Part shown: positions 1 through 5,948 of the stretch, piece after piece
Numbering within the stretch: position 1 is the first letter of the stretch
How the letters are laid out: each line of letters starts with the position of its first letter
NCBI GenBank assembly: GCA_902787595.1
Contig: CADAHD010000094.1
Coordinates: forward strand, 1-8,042
From: an uncultured Lachnospiraceae bacterium
Lineage (GTDB): Bacteria > Bacillota_A > Clostridia > Lachnospirales > Lachnospiraceae
DNA length: 8,042 nucleotides
Direction: 5' to 3'
Program-made: the position numbers and the translations under genes
Notes under the pieces: generated by a model
Databases searched by the model: none
What the model was told of the DNA's origin: nothing
The model's input: the letters and a program-made list of their open reading frames with translations, nothing else

Positions 1-1
1 G

Positions 2-625
2 GAACTGGTGCGCGGCGAACTTACAATAGGCGCCAGCAATACCCTGACAGAATGCTATCTGCTCAAATATCTGAAACAGTATCACCGCATCTATCCCGGA
101 GTTAAGGTACGTATATTAAACGGCACTTCAAAGCGCGTTATGAGTTTTCTTAACAACGGTACGGTAGATATAGCTTTTGCAACCACGAACGAAAGAGATA
201 AACGCTTCGAATCCTATATGTGCTTTAAAACGCATACAGCATTCGTAGCCGCTGCGGATTATCCCATCGATTTCTCAAAGACCTACAGCTTAAAGGAGAT
301 ATCCTCCCTGCCCCTCATTCTCCTCGAAAAAGAAGCCGGATCGCGCCGCTTCCTTGAGGATTGTTTCCTGAAAAAAGGACTGCGGCTGGAGCCGGAAATA
401 GAGCTGGCAAGCTACGAACTGCTGATATCGCTGGCCGGGATAGGTCTGGGAATAGCCGGCATAACCGAAGAATTCTCCGGAGATGCACTGAATAAAGGTA
501 TAGTAAAACGTCTTAACTTAAGCACCTCCCTTCCCGAACGCGCCGTGAGCATGCTGTCCCCCAAAAACGGCGAAGTCAGCATGGCTGCCCGTAAATTTAT
601 GGAGTTGATACGCAGCGCAGATTAA
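2..625 (+). CDS. LysR-type transcriptional regulator, C-terminal part (5' end outside window)
   Basis: This is the effector-binding (periplasmic-binding-protein-like) domain of a LysR-family transcription factor. The reading frame is open to the left edge, and the first residues, GELTIGASNT, match the usual start of the domain (G-x-L-x-I-G-A-S). They are followed by YPGVKVRILNGTSKRVMSFLNNGTVDIAF, split here as YPGVKVRILNG and then NNGTVDIAF, the classic first half of the fold. A second-half signature is SLAGIGLGIAGI (about residues 142-153 counted from the GTG at 8). Full LysR proteins are about 290-300 residues; about 205 are visible, so the winged helix-turn-helix and linker helix (about 90 residues) lie upstream. 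The GTG at 8 is therefore an internal codon, not a start. The effector and the regulated genes cannot be told. The next operon lies in the same direction with its own promoter, so the usual divergent-target arrangement is not visible here. No clear terminator follows the stop at 623-625. Confidence 0.9.
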   Translation, partial: ELVRGELTIGASNTLTECYLLKYLKQYHRIYPGVKVRILNGTSKRVMSFLNNGTVDIAFATTNERDKRFESYMCFKTHTAFVAAADYPIDFSKTYSLKEISSLPLILLEKEAGSRRFLEDCFLKKGLRLEPEIELASYELLISLAGIGLGIAGITEEFSGDALNKGIVKRLNLSTSLPERAVSMLSPKNGEVSMAARKFMELIRSAD

Positions 626-659
626 ATAATATTCTGATCGTGCAATACCGTTCTGCCGA

Positions 660-689
660 TTTACTATCCCCTGCCTGTTATGATATAAT
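660..689 (+). promoter_or_regulatory. Promoter of the HAD/ParB-like operon (extended -10)
   Basis: A perfect TATAAT at 684-689 is preceded by TG at 681-682, giving an extended -10 (TGATATAAT). A weak -35, TTTACT at 660-665 (4 of 6 to TTGACA), sits 18 bases upstream. This is typical of a sigma-A promoter where the extended -10 compensates for a poor -35. Transcription would start near 696, leaving an untranslated leader of about 75 bases before the ATG at 773. It is the only good promoter-like sequence in the 147-base gap after the LysR gene. Confidence 0.65.
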
Positions 690-719
690 CCCGTAATGTA
701 AGGATCTGTCTGTTTACAG

Positions 720-753
720 CCGTTACAGCAACACTAAGTTACAACTTTAACGG
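720..753 (+). promoter_or_regulatory. Inverted repeats in the leader of the HAD/ParB-like operon
   Basis: CCGTTA at 720-725 can pair with TAACGG at 748-753 across a 22-base loop. Inside the loop lies a second small palindrome, AAGTT-AC-AACTT (736-747). GTTACA also occurs twice (722-727 and 738-743). The set sits between the putative transcription start and the ribosome binding site (AGGAG, 761-765). It could be an operator or an mRNA structure, but the stems are short and chance is a fair alternative. Confidence 0.25.
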
Positions 754-772
754 TCGCAATAGGAGTTATTAT

Positions 773-1270
773 ATGAGAATTTCTTTTGATCTGGATGAGG
801 TACTGTTTGTCGATCCCGATACTTTCGATACCGAGCCCCCACTGCGTTTTCCCTTAAACCATGTGTTCAGCGAACGTCTCCGGAAGGGCACGGTGGATCT
901 GATCCACGAGCTCCAGTCCCGTGGATTTGAAGTCTGGATATATACTTCATCTTTCCGCGCTGATGTCTATATCCGCAATCTTTTCAGACATTACGGAGTT
1001 AAATTCAACGGTATCATCAATGGCTACAGACATAACGCCGAGGTACAGCGCGGCCGGAGCGAGATATTGCCCCAGAAGATGCCCGGCCACTACCACATAT
1101 CACTGCATGTGGATGACGAAGAAGCTATCATCGCCAATGCCCGCAGCTTTGGTTTTAAAGTCTTAAGGGTATGCGAACCTGACGAACACTGGGCAGAAAA
1201 AGTCCTGGCAGAAGCAGACCGGATACGTAAGCTTGAAGAAGCGGCTGAAAGGCAAAGGAGGGGCAGATGA
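773..1270 (+). CDS. HAD-superfamily phosphatase-like protein
   Basis: This 165-residue protein has the four HAD hydrolase motifs. Motif I is FDLDEVLF, with the nucleophile D6 and the acid/base D8. Motif II is WIYTSS (T58 or S59). A lysine for motif III is plausible at K102. Motif IV is HVDDEE (D114-D115, Mg2+ ligands). Only a very short cap region is possible, so the substrate may be large or may be a small phosphate ester. HAD enzymes of this size usually hydrolyse phosphate from proteins, nucleic-acid ends, sugars or nucleotides; nothing here chooses between them. The C-terminus (about 142-165) is a charged helix ending in RQRRGR. The ATG at 773 has an AGGAG 7 bases upstream (761-765). The gene is first in its operon, and its stop overlaps the next start as ATGA (1267-1270), suggesting translational coupling and joint function with the ParB-like protein. 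Confidence 0.85.
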   Translation: MRISFDLDEVLFVDPDTFDTEPPLRFPLNHVFSERLRKGTVDLIHELQSRGFEVWIYTSSFRADVYIRNLFRHYGVKFNGIINGYRHNAEVQRGRSEILPQKMPGHYHISLHVDDEEAIIANARSFGFKVLRVCEPDEHWAEKVLAEADRIRKLEEAAERQRRGR

Positions 1271-1653
1271 GCTGGAGCAGTGATTTTCTTGAACGTGTTC
1301 GCAATGACATAAAAACATATAAAGACCGACGGGAAATGGTCAGAGTTAACATTCTTGTGCGGCTGATGGTGCATAAGCTTCCGCCTGAAATGCTAAAGCC
1401 CAACCCGGACGATGAATTTACTTTTGACAATATCGGACCTAACGAACATATTATACAGGGTTATTGTGAAGTAATACGCAGAAACCAGCGATATGATGAG
1501 GATATATTTCCCGAGCCTATCATAATACAGAGGATGCAGATCGGAGGATATATGATACTTAACGGCCATCACCGCTGGGCAGCCGCCCTGCACGAAAAGA
1601 TCCCTCTGGTACGTGTAGCTGTAGTAAATCCCCGCAAAAAAGGAGATAAATAA
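1267..1653 (+). CDS. ParB/sulfiredoxin-fold protein (single domain)
   Basis: This 128-residue protein has a recognisable ParB/Srx core near the C-terminus: PEPIIIQRMQIGGYMILNGH, followed by HRWAAAL and the closing strand PLVRVAVVN. NGHHR (99-103) occupies the place of the family's nucleotide-binding G-x-x-R motif. Members of this fold include chromosome-segregation ParB (CTPase), sulfiredoxin (ATP-dependent) and the free-serine kinase SerK, so nucleotide binding is a reasonable guess. There is no helix-turn-helix or dimerisation domain after the core, so this is not a canonical ParB or Noc. The N-terminal half (1-80) is charged and helical, with the acidic segment NPDDEFTFDNIGPNEHIIQG. The start overlaps the HAD gene stop by four bases and has a very strong ribosome binding site (AAAGGAGG, 1254-1261). 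Pairing with a phosphatase suggests a kinase/phosphatase or nucleic-acid-processing pair, but that is inference. Confidence 0.75.
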   Translation: MSWSSDFLERVRNDIKTYKDRREMVRVNILVRLMVHKLPPEMLKPNPDDEFTFDNIGPNEHIIQGYCEVIRRNQRYDEDIFPEPIIIQRMQIGGYMILNGHHRWAAALHEKIPLVRVAVVNPRKKGDK

Positions 1654-2142
1654 ATGAAGAATAACAGCTTTAAAAGATTCATCAAAGTCATTCTCCTGAT
1701 CGGAGCCGGCTTTCTGATAAACGATGTAATAGAGCTCGCCATACGTTACTTTAAAGAGCGAATAGCCCTGCGTGACTATATCGAAAAAGAATTAGATAAA
1801 CGCTCTAAAACAGATCCTTCCAAAAGCAGCCTGCGGGACGTTGAACGCATGGCTGAATATGTCGAAGCGATGCTGTTAAAAAACGGTGCCGAACAGGTAT
1901 TTACCTCCGGCGAAGAAAAATACAAACTAAGACGAACATATAAATTTAACGGCGCATACTATCGCATGAGCATCTCTGAGATCGATGGTGAACCCTTCCT
2001 TATCGCCAATGCCACAGATGATTCCGAATACGCCGATATCGGCATCATGGAGGAGATAGGCGCCTTCTCCCCTTCCCTGTCCGAAAGCGAGCTGGAACAC
2101 GAGGTCCGCTGCCTTCTGGAACTTGAAGACTATGAAGTGTGA
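1654..2142 (+). CDS. Small single-pass membrane protein of unknown function
   Basis: This 162-residue protein has a basic N-terminus (KNNSFKRFIK) followed by one hydrophobic helix at about 11-29 (VILLIGAGFLINDVIELAI). That is a membrane anchor or uncleaved signal rather than a cleavable signal peptide. A charged helical stretch (33-80) follows. Then comes a compact domain with two or three predicted beta strands (about 90-122, including TYKFNGAYYRMSI and EPFLIANA) and an acidic C-terminal helix (143-162). I do not recognise a characterised family and see no catalytic motif. The ATG follows the ParB-like gene's stop codon with no gap, and its AGGAG (1641-1645) lies inside that gene, so the three genes are almost certainly co-transcribed. 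The TGA stop overlaps a palindrome (2141-2169). Whether the soluble part faces the cytoplasm or the outside cannot be settled, since positive charges flank both sides of the helix. Confidence 0.75.
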   Translation: MKNNSFKRFIKVILLIGAGFLINDVIELAIRYFKERIALRDYIEKELDKRSKTDPSKSSLRDVERMAEYVEAMLLKNGAEQVFTSGEEKYKLRRTYKFNGAYYRMSISEIDGEPFLIANATDDSEYADIGIMEEIGAFSPSLSESELEHEVRCLLELEDYEV

Positions 2143-2169
2143 GGACAGAAGGACCGTCCCCCTGTCCTC
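2141..2169. repeat. Compact imperfect palindrome, REP-like
   Basis: GAGGACAG (2141-2148) pairs perfectly with CTGTCCTC (2162-2169). A GGA/TCC mini-stem (2151-2153 with 2157-2159) sits inside, separated from the outer stem by AA on one side and CC on the other. The form, two nested GGAC/GTCC arms with offset bulges, matches a short palindrome I recall as dispersed and multi-copy in many bacterial genomes, in some cases beside Y1 (IS200-like/RAYT) transposases. No T run follows, so it is not a standard intrinsic terminator, though the hairpin could protect the 3' end of the upstream mRNA. It overlaps the final bases of the upstream stop codon. Confidence 0.6.
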
Positions 2170-2192
2170 TACCTAAGCCATCATTTTTACAT

Positions 2193-2245
2193 TTGAATAT
2201 ACAGCGGTCTTATATTATAATGTGCTCGTTGTTTTTTAGTATAAT
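2193..2245 (+). promoter_or_regulatory. purB promoter region, two candidate -10 boxes
   Basis: The better candidate is TTGAAT (2193-2198), a 17-base spacer, then TATAAT (2216-2221), placing the start near 2228. A second perfect TATAAT lies at 2240-2245, but no convincing -35 precedes it. The resulting leader would be only about 15-40 bases, too short for a purine riboswitch. I see no clear PurR-type box. Confidence 0.6.
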
Positions 2246-2266
2246 GATCCTAAGGAGGAGAGATAA

Positions 2267-3703
2267 ATGCCTACAGACATCTACACAAGTCCCTTATCCG
2301 AGCGCTATGCAGGAAAGGACATGCAGTACATTTTTTCACAGGATATGAAATTCAGGACCTGGCGCCGCTTATGGATAGCCCTGGCGGAGACAGAGATGGA
2401 GCTGGGCCTTGATCAGATCACGCCCGATATGATCGAAGAACTCAAGGCTAATAAAGACAATATAAACTATGATGATGCGCGCGCGCGTGAAAAGGAAGTA
2501 CGCCACGATGTTATGAGCCACGTATACGCATACGGCCTTCAGTGCCCCAAAGCAAAGGGCATAATACATCTGGGCGCAACCTCCTGCTACGTAGGCGATA
2601 ACACAGACATCATCGTGATGAAGGAAGCGCTTAAGCTGATAAAGAAAAAGCTTGTGTGCGTTATCGATGAGCTTGCTAAATTTGCTAAGGAATACAAGGA
2701 TCTGCCCACTCTGGCGTTTACCCACTTCCAGCCCGCGCAGCCCACTACGGTCGGCAAGCGAGCTGCCCTCTGGATCAATGAATTCATGATAGATCTGGAA
2801 GATCTGGATTATGTATCAGGCAGCCTGAAACTCTTAGGCTCAAAGGGCACAACCGGCACACAGGCCAGCTTCCGTGAGCTGTTTAACGACGACGACGAAA
2901 CCATCGATAAGATCGATCCGATGATCGCTGAAAAGATGGGCTTTGAGTCCTGCTATCCGGTTTCCGGACAGACCTATTCACGCAAGGTCGACACCCGTGT
3001 GCTCAATATACTGGCAGGCATCGCTGCTTCTGCCCACAAGATGAGCAACGACATCCGCCTGCTCCAGCATTTAAAGGAAGTTGAGGAACCCTTCGAAAAG
3101 TCACAGATTGGTTCTTCTGCTATGGCTTACAAACGCAATCCCATGAGAAGCGAGCGCATCGCTTCCCTTTCAAGATATGTGATAATCGACGCATTGAACC
3201 CTGCGATCACTTCCGCTACTCAGTGGTTTGAACGCACACTGGATGATTCCGCAAACAAGCGTATCTCCATCGCTGAAGCTTTCCTGGCAACAGACGGTAT
3301 ACTTGAGCTGTGCCTTAATGTAGTAGACGGACTGGTCGTTAATGATAAGGTGGTCAACAAGCATCTGATGGCTGAACTGCCCTTCATGGCTACGGAGAAT
3401 CTGATGATGGACGCCGTAAAAGCCGGCGGCGACAGGCAGGAAATGCACGAAGAAGTGCGCAAGCTCTCCATGGAAGCAGGAAAGCATATCAAGCAGGAAG
3501 GCAAAGACAACGATCTGCTGGATCTGATCGCAGCCGATCCCAAGTTCAATACCACAAAGGAAGCCCTGGAAGCAAAGATGAATCCCGCCGATTATGTGGG
3601 CCGCTCTCCCAGACAGGTTGAGGTATACCTGCGCGACTTCGTGCAGCCGGTACTCGACGCCAACAAAGAACTGCTGGGCGCCAAAGGCGTGGTAAGCGTA
3701 TAA
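2267..3703 (+). CDS. purB: Adenylosuccinate lyase (long, eukaryote-like form)
   Basis: PurB acts twice in purine synthesis: it splits SAICAR to AICAR plus fumarate, and adenylosuccinate to AMP plus fumarate. It is a cytosolic homotetramer of the fumarase/aspartase superfamily. Visible landmarks are HDVMSHV (80-86), HLGATSCYVGDNTD (101-114), THFQPAQ (152-158, with the probable general acid H153) and the superfamily signature GSSAMAYKRNP (282-292), whose flexible loop carries the catalytic serine (S283/S284). QWFERTLDDSANKR and ELPFMATEN follow. At 478 residues it is clearly longer than the roughly 430-residue Bacillus type, and from memory it matches human ADSL closely along its whole length. 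The signature loop has Ala287 where many homologues have Pro. The ATG at 2267 has an excellent ribosome binding site (AAGGAGGAG, 2252-2260) and fits the expected N-terminus SPLSERYAGKDM. The gene appears monocistronic, ending in a shared terminator with purC. Confidence 0.97.
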   Translation: MPTDIYTSPLSERYAGKDMQYIFSQDMKFRTWRRLWIALAETEMELGLDQITPDMIEELKANKDNINYDDARAREKEVRHDVMSHVYAYGLQCPKAKGIIHLGATSCYVGDNTDIIVMKEALKLIKKKLVCVIDELAKFAKEYKDLPTLAFTHFQPAQPTTVGKRAALWINEFMIDLEDLDYVSGSLKLLGSKGTTGTQASFRELFNDDDETIDKIDPMIAEKMGFESCYPVSGQTYSRKVDTRVLNILAGIAASAHKMSNDIRLLQHLKEVEEPFEKSQIGSSAMAYKRNPMRSERIASLSRYVIIDALNPAITSATQWFERTLDDSANKRISIAEAFLATDGILELCLNVVDGLVVNDKVVNKHLMAELPFMATENLMMDAVKAGGDRQEMHEEVRKLSMEAGKHIKQEGKDNDLLDLIAADPKFNTTKEALEAKMNPADYVGRSPRQVEVYLRDFVQPVLDANKELLGAKGVVSV

Positions 3704-3724
3704 ACAAAGGCTCATTACTAAATT

Positions 3725-3795
3725 AAAAATGTCATCCTGAACGGTTTTAAAGGATCGGGGAAGATCCTTCGCTTCGCTCAGGATGACATTTTTTT
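3725..3795. terminator. Bidirectional terminator made from a nested inverted repeat
   Basis: AAAAATGTCATCCTGA (3725-3740) pairs perfectly over 16 bases with its complement at 3778-3793. Nested inside, AAGGATC (3750-3756) pairs with GATCCTT (3763-3769) around a GGGGAA loop. The right arm ends in seven T (3789-3795), and the left arm begins with five A, which read as T on the minus strand. This gives intrinsic-terminator geometry for both convergent genes, purB (stop at 3703) and purC (stop at 3862). The arm sequence, GTCATCCTGA plus AGCGAAGCGAAGGATC on the minus strand, matches a palindromic repeat I recall as widespread and multi-copy in bacterial genomes, so a mobile or REP-like element may have been adopted as terminator. 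Confidence 0.8.
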
Positions 3796-3811
3796 ATTAC
3801 TCAGGATGACA
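3777..3811. repeat. Direct duplication of one arm of the terminator repeat
   Basis: CTCAGGATGACA at 3777-3788, the right arm of the terminator palindrome, is repeated exactly at 3800-3811 after a short T-rich spacer. The extra copy can also pair with the left arm at 3731-3740 as an alternative stem. It looks like a half-copy left by slippage or by imperfect insertion of the repeat element. Confidence 0.6.
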
Positions 3812-3816
3812 CCATG

Positions 3817-3849
3817 TTCTCAGAATCTTTTTGTTTTCAGAACCTTTTT
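3817..3849. repeat. Short imperfect tandem repeat, period 17
   Basis: TTCTCAGAATCTTTTT (3817-3832) and TTTTCAGAACCTTTTT (3834-3849) agree at 14 of 16 bases. They lie just beyond the purC stop codon. On the minus strand they are A-rich, so they do not form a terminator for purC. They are probably a simple replication-slippage duplication. Confidence 0.5.
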
Positions 3850-3861
3850 CTCATAAAGTTT

Positions 3862-4725
3862 TTATACCTCAAGTTCTTTTCCGGTTAACAGGCGGTATGC
3901 TTCAAGATATTTCTCGATGGTCTTCTGCTCTACTTCTACAGGCAGCTTCCAGTCGTGCTCATTGCTCTTGAGCCAGTCACGGGCGAACTGCTTGTCAAAG
4001 GAAGGCTGGCTCTTGCCTGCCTCATAGCCTTCTACCGGCCAGAAACGTGAGCTGTCGGGCGTAAGCATCTCATCACCGATGATGATCTCGCCGTTCTCAT
4101 CCAGACCGAATTCAAACTTTGTATCAGCTATGATGATCCCCCTGCTGCGCGCATAGTCTGCGCACTTCACATACAGCGCTATGGTATAGTCACGAAGCTT
4201 CTTTGCATATTCTTCTCCCTTGCCGGGGAATTCTTTTTCAAGAACTTCGATGGATCTCTCATAGGAAATATTCTCATCATGATCGCCTATCTCAGCCTTG
4301 GTACTGGGAGTGTAGATAGGCTCAGGCAGCTTCTCGGATTCCTTAAGTCCTTCAGGCAGTTTAATGCCGCATACAGTGCCGTCCTTCTGATAGCTTGCCC
4401 AGCCGCTGCCGGTGATATATCCGCGGACTATGCACTCGATGGGCAGCATCGTAAGTTTCTTGCACATCATGCTCTTGCCTTTGAATTCCGGCTTTCTGAA
4501 GAATTCGGGCATCTCATTTACATCCGTGCTTATCATGTGATTCTTTACGATATCACCGGTCATATCAAACCAGAACTTTGACATCTGGGTAAGCACAGTA
4601 CCCTTCTTTTCGATGATGTTCTTAAGGATCACGTCAAAGCAGCTGATCCTGTCCGTTGCTACCATGATAAGGCTGTCGCCGTTATCATAGATCTCTCTTA
4701 CCTTGCCTTCTTTGATGGGTTTCAT
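3862..4725 (-). CDS. purC: SAICAR synthase (phosphoribosylaminoimidazole-succinocarboxamide synthase)
   Basis: PurC joins CAIR and aspartate using ATP to give SAICAR, the step just before PurB's first reaction. The 287-residue protein shows the N-terminal GKVREIY ATP-binding loop (7-13), ATDRIS (23-28), family signature 1 [16 protein letters not shown] (94-109), [16 protein letters not shown] (139-154), signature 2 [10 protein letters not shown] (198-207) and [12 protein letters not shown] (218-229). All expected key segments are present. It is longer than the roughly 235-residue form of Bacillus and E. coli and resembles yeast Ade1 as I recall it. The ATG at 4725 has a strong ribosome binding site (AAGGAGG in 4732-4738). 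The gene starts only 17 bases after the coiled-coil membrane gene, leaving no room for a promoter in the gap, so it is probably read from the upstream operon or from a promoter inside the preceding gene. It ends toward the terminator shared with purB. Confidence 0.97.
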   Translation of the reverse strand: MKPIKEGKVREIYDNGDSLIMVATDRISCFDVILKNIIEKKGTVLTQMSKFWFDMTGDIVKNHMISTDVNEMPEFFRKPEFKGKSMMCKKLTMLPIECIVRGYITGSGWASYQKDGTVCGIKLPEGLKESEKLPEPIYTPSTKAEIGDHDENISYERSIEVLEKEFPGKGEEYAKKLRDYTIALYVKCADYARSRGIIIADTKFEFGLDENGEIIIGDEMLTPDSSRFWPVEGYEAGKSQPSFDKQFARDWLKSNEHDWKLPVEVEQKTIEKYLEAYRLLTGKELEV

Positions 4726-4742
4726 TTGATTCCTCCTTTTTT

Positions 4743-5945
4743 TCAGCCGCCATCATAGCGTCTTACTATTCCTTCTATCTCATCCGCATATTGCGGATAA
4801 GCCAATACCAGATCTTTTATCTTATCCTGGGCTCGCCCGGTGATCTGCTTATTGTATTCAAGATGCTCGCGCAGTTTGCCGCGTCTGCCTATCAGCGCAT
4901 GCCGCACTTCCACCATTTCCCTGGGATCCACCAGCGCCCTGACCTGCCTGGTCCATATCTCAGGGTCCTGTATGCCGCATTTACGCAGGCTTTCGGTCAG
5001 TTTCTGATAATAATACTCCAGATCCTGACGAAGCCTTTCATCCTTAACACGGGCATTCATGACATCTATGTAATCTGCCCAGTCTGCCTCCAGATCCTTT
5101 GATGAATTTACATCATACTTTGTATACATATATGAGAGCAGATTGGTGTTATTCACATAACGTATCTTTACGGTATTATGAAGGACTATGATCTTATCAC
5201 GCGCTTTGGTGAGCTGTCTTATCTCTTTAGCCGCATCCTGATATTTTACGAACATCACAGTCAGCGCAATAGCTCCTGCGCCTCCTGTCAGTATATAGCC
5301 CCAGCTCACATCCATTTTCATGACATATTGCAGCACCGCCAGGATCAGGATGGCAAATATCACAGCCACAGCAACTATGACTGCCACGCCCCTGCAATTG
5401 GAAAGCGTGACCACTGCTTCCTTCATCTGATAACGGTTAGAAGCTTTCTCAGCTTCCATCTTGCGAAGATCCATCTTTACCAGACGACGGTATTTCTCCG
5501 CTTCCTTCATCTTTTCTATAGCCGCGGGAATGACATCCTCATAGCGTTTTAACAGATCCAGCCTGTAATCATCCAGAATGCCGGCATCCTCATAAGCCAG
5601 TCTGCGCTCTTTTTCCAGCTTCTCTATCCTTTCAGCCTGAGCGCTTATGCTGTCACGCATATCACCGACCAGCGCCTCTATCTCTTCCGTATCTTTGAGC
5701 AGCGCCGTAACGGCATCATATTCACTCTTATACTGCTCCGCCTTCCCGGCGGCCTCGCTCATCTGCTGAAGAGTCTCAAGCACATATACCGTACGGGTAT
5801 CGGCATCATTAAAATATCCTGCTCCCCTTTCGGCTGCCGGTTTATCATCTTCCAGCGACTTTTCATCCCATTCTTCCTCAGTATCGTCATAATCGCCGGA
5901 AAACCATTTATTCCATTTTTCTTTCAGCTTTTGAAAGAAACCCAT
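4743..5945 (-). CDS. Coiled-coil protein with a two-helix membrane hairpin, unknown function
   Basis: This 400-residue protein has a short basic amphipathic start ([15 protein letters not shown]), a strongly acidic linker (18-35), then long heptad-like charged helices (about 55-175). Two hydrophobic helices follow (about 186-209 and 215-233), with a short connecting turn containing MDVSW. A second helical region (235-330) and a basic, charged C-terminal helical domain (335-400) complete it. There is no signal peptide. The hairpin would put both large helical parts on the same side, most likely the cytoplasm. I recognise no enzyme motif or named family. The ATG lies 3 bases after the TPR gene's stop, with GGAG (5952-5955) inside that gene, so translation is probably coupled. 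As third gene of the Hsp70-like/TPR set, it may be the membrane anchor or scaffold of a complex; this is inference from gene order and topology. Confidence 0.75.
   Translation of the reverse strand: MGFFQKLKEKWNKWFSGDYDDTEEEWDEKSLEDDKPAAERGAGYFNDADTRTVYVLETLQQMSEAAGKAEQYKSEYDAVTALLKDTEEIEALVGDMRDSISAQAERIEKLEKERRLAYEDAGILDDYRLDLLKRYEDVIPAAIEKMKEAEKYRRLVKMDLRKMEAEKASNRYQMKEAVVTLSNCRGVAVIVAVAVIFAILILAVLQYVMKMDVSWGYILTGGAGAIALTVMFVKYQDAAKEIRQLTKARDKIIVLHNTVKIRYVNNTNLLSYMYTKYDVNSSKDLEADWADYIDVMNARVKDERLRQDLEYYYQKLTESLRKCGIQDPEIWTRQVRALVDPREMVEVRHALIGRRGKLREHLEYNKQITGRAQDKIKDLVLAYPQYADEIEGIVRRYDGG
4782..4798 (-). other. Small perfect hairpin sequence in the end of the coiled-coil gene
   Basis: ATCCGCA and TGCGGAT form a 7-base perfect inverted repeat with a 3-base loop, about 40 bases before the stop codon and 57 bases upstream of the purC start. 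No T run follows on the minus strand, so it is not a normal terminator. It encodes part of AYPQYADE and may be chance, or a minor mRNA-processing or attenuation structure ahead of purC. Confidence 0.25.
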
Positions 5946-5948
5946 ATG

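Noticed and set aside
8..10. GTG at 8 as the start of a complete 205-residue protein
   Set aside because: The frame continues open to the left edge, and the protein begins exactly at the LysR effector-domain boundary, so the DNA-binding half is simply cut off by the window.
1267..1653. Chromosome-partitioning ParB or Noc
   Set aside because: Only the nucleotide-binding-like core is present. There is no helix-turn-helix, no dimerisation domain, no parA neighbour, and I saw no parS-like site.
2141..2169. Intrinsic terminator for the HAD/ParB-like operon
   Set aside because: The hairpin is good, but no T run follows on the plus strand, so standard factor-independent termination is not supported.
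2139..2348. Plus-strand 69-codon frame spanning the palindrome, the purB promoter and the start of purB
   Set aside because: It runs through promoter elements and overlaps purB in another frame, and has no ribosome binding site or domain.
2475..2489. Alternating GC run (possible Z-DNA) near the start of purB
   Set aside because: It is short and fully explained by the codons for Asp-Ala-Arg-Ala-Arg in a conserved part of the enzyme.
3170..3715. Minus-strand reading frame of 181 codons opposite the end of purB
   Set aside because: Antisense to the well-supported purB, with no recognisable domain and runs of Cys/His typical of shadow translation. It would also cross no separate promoter that I can see.
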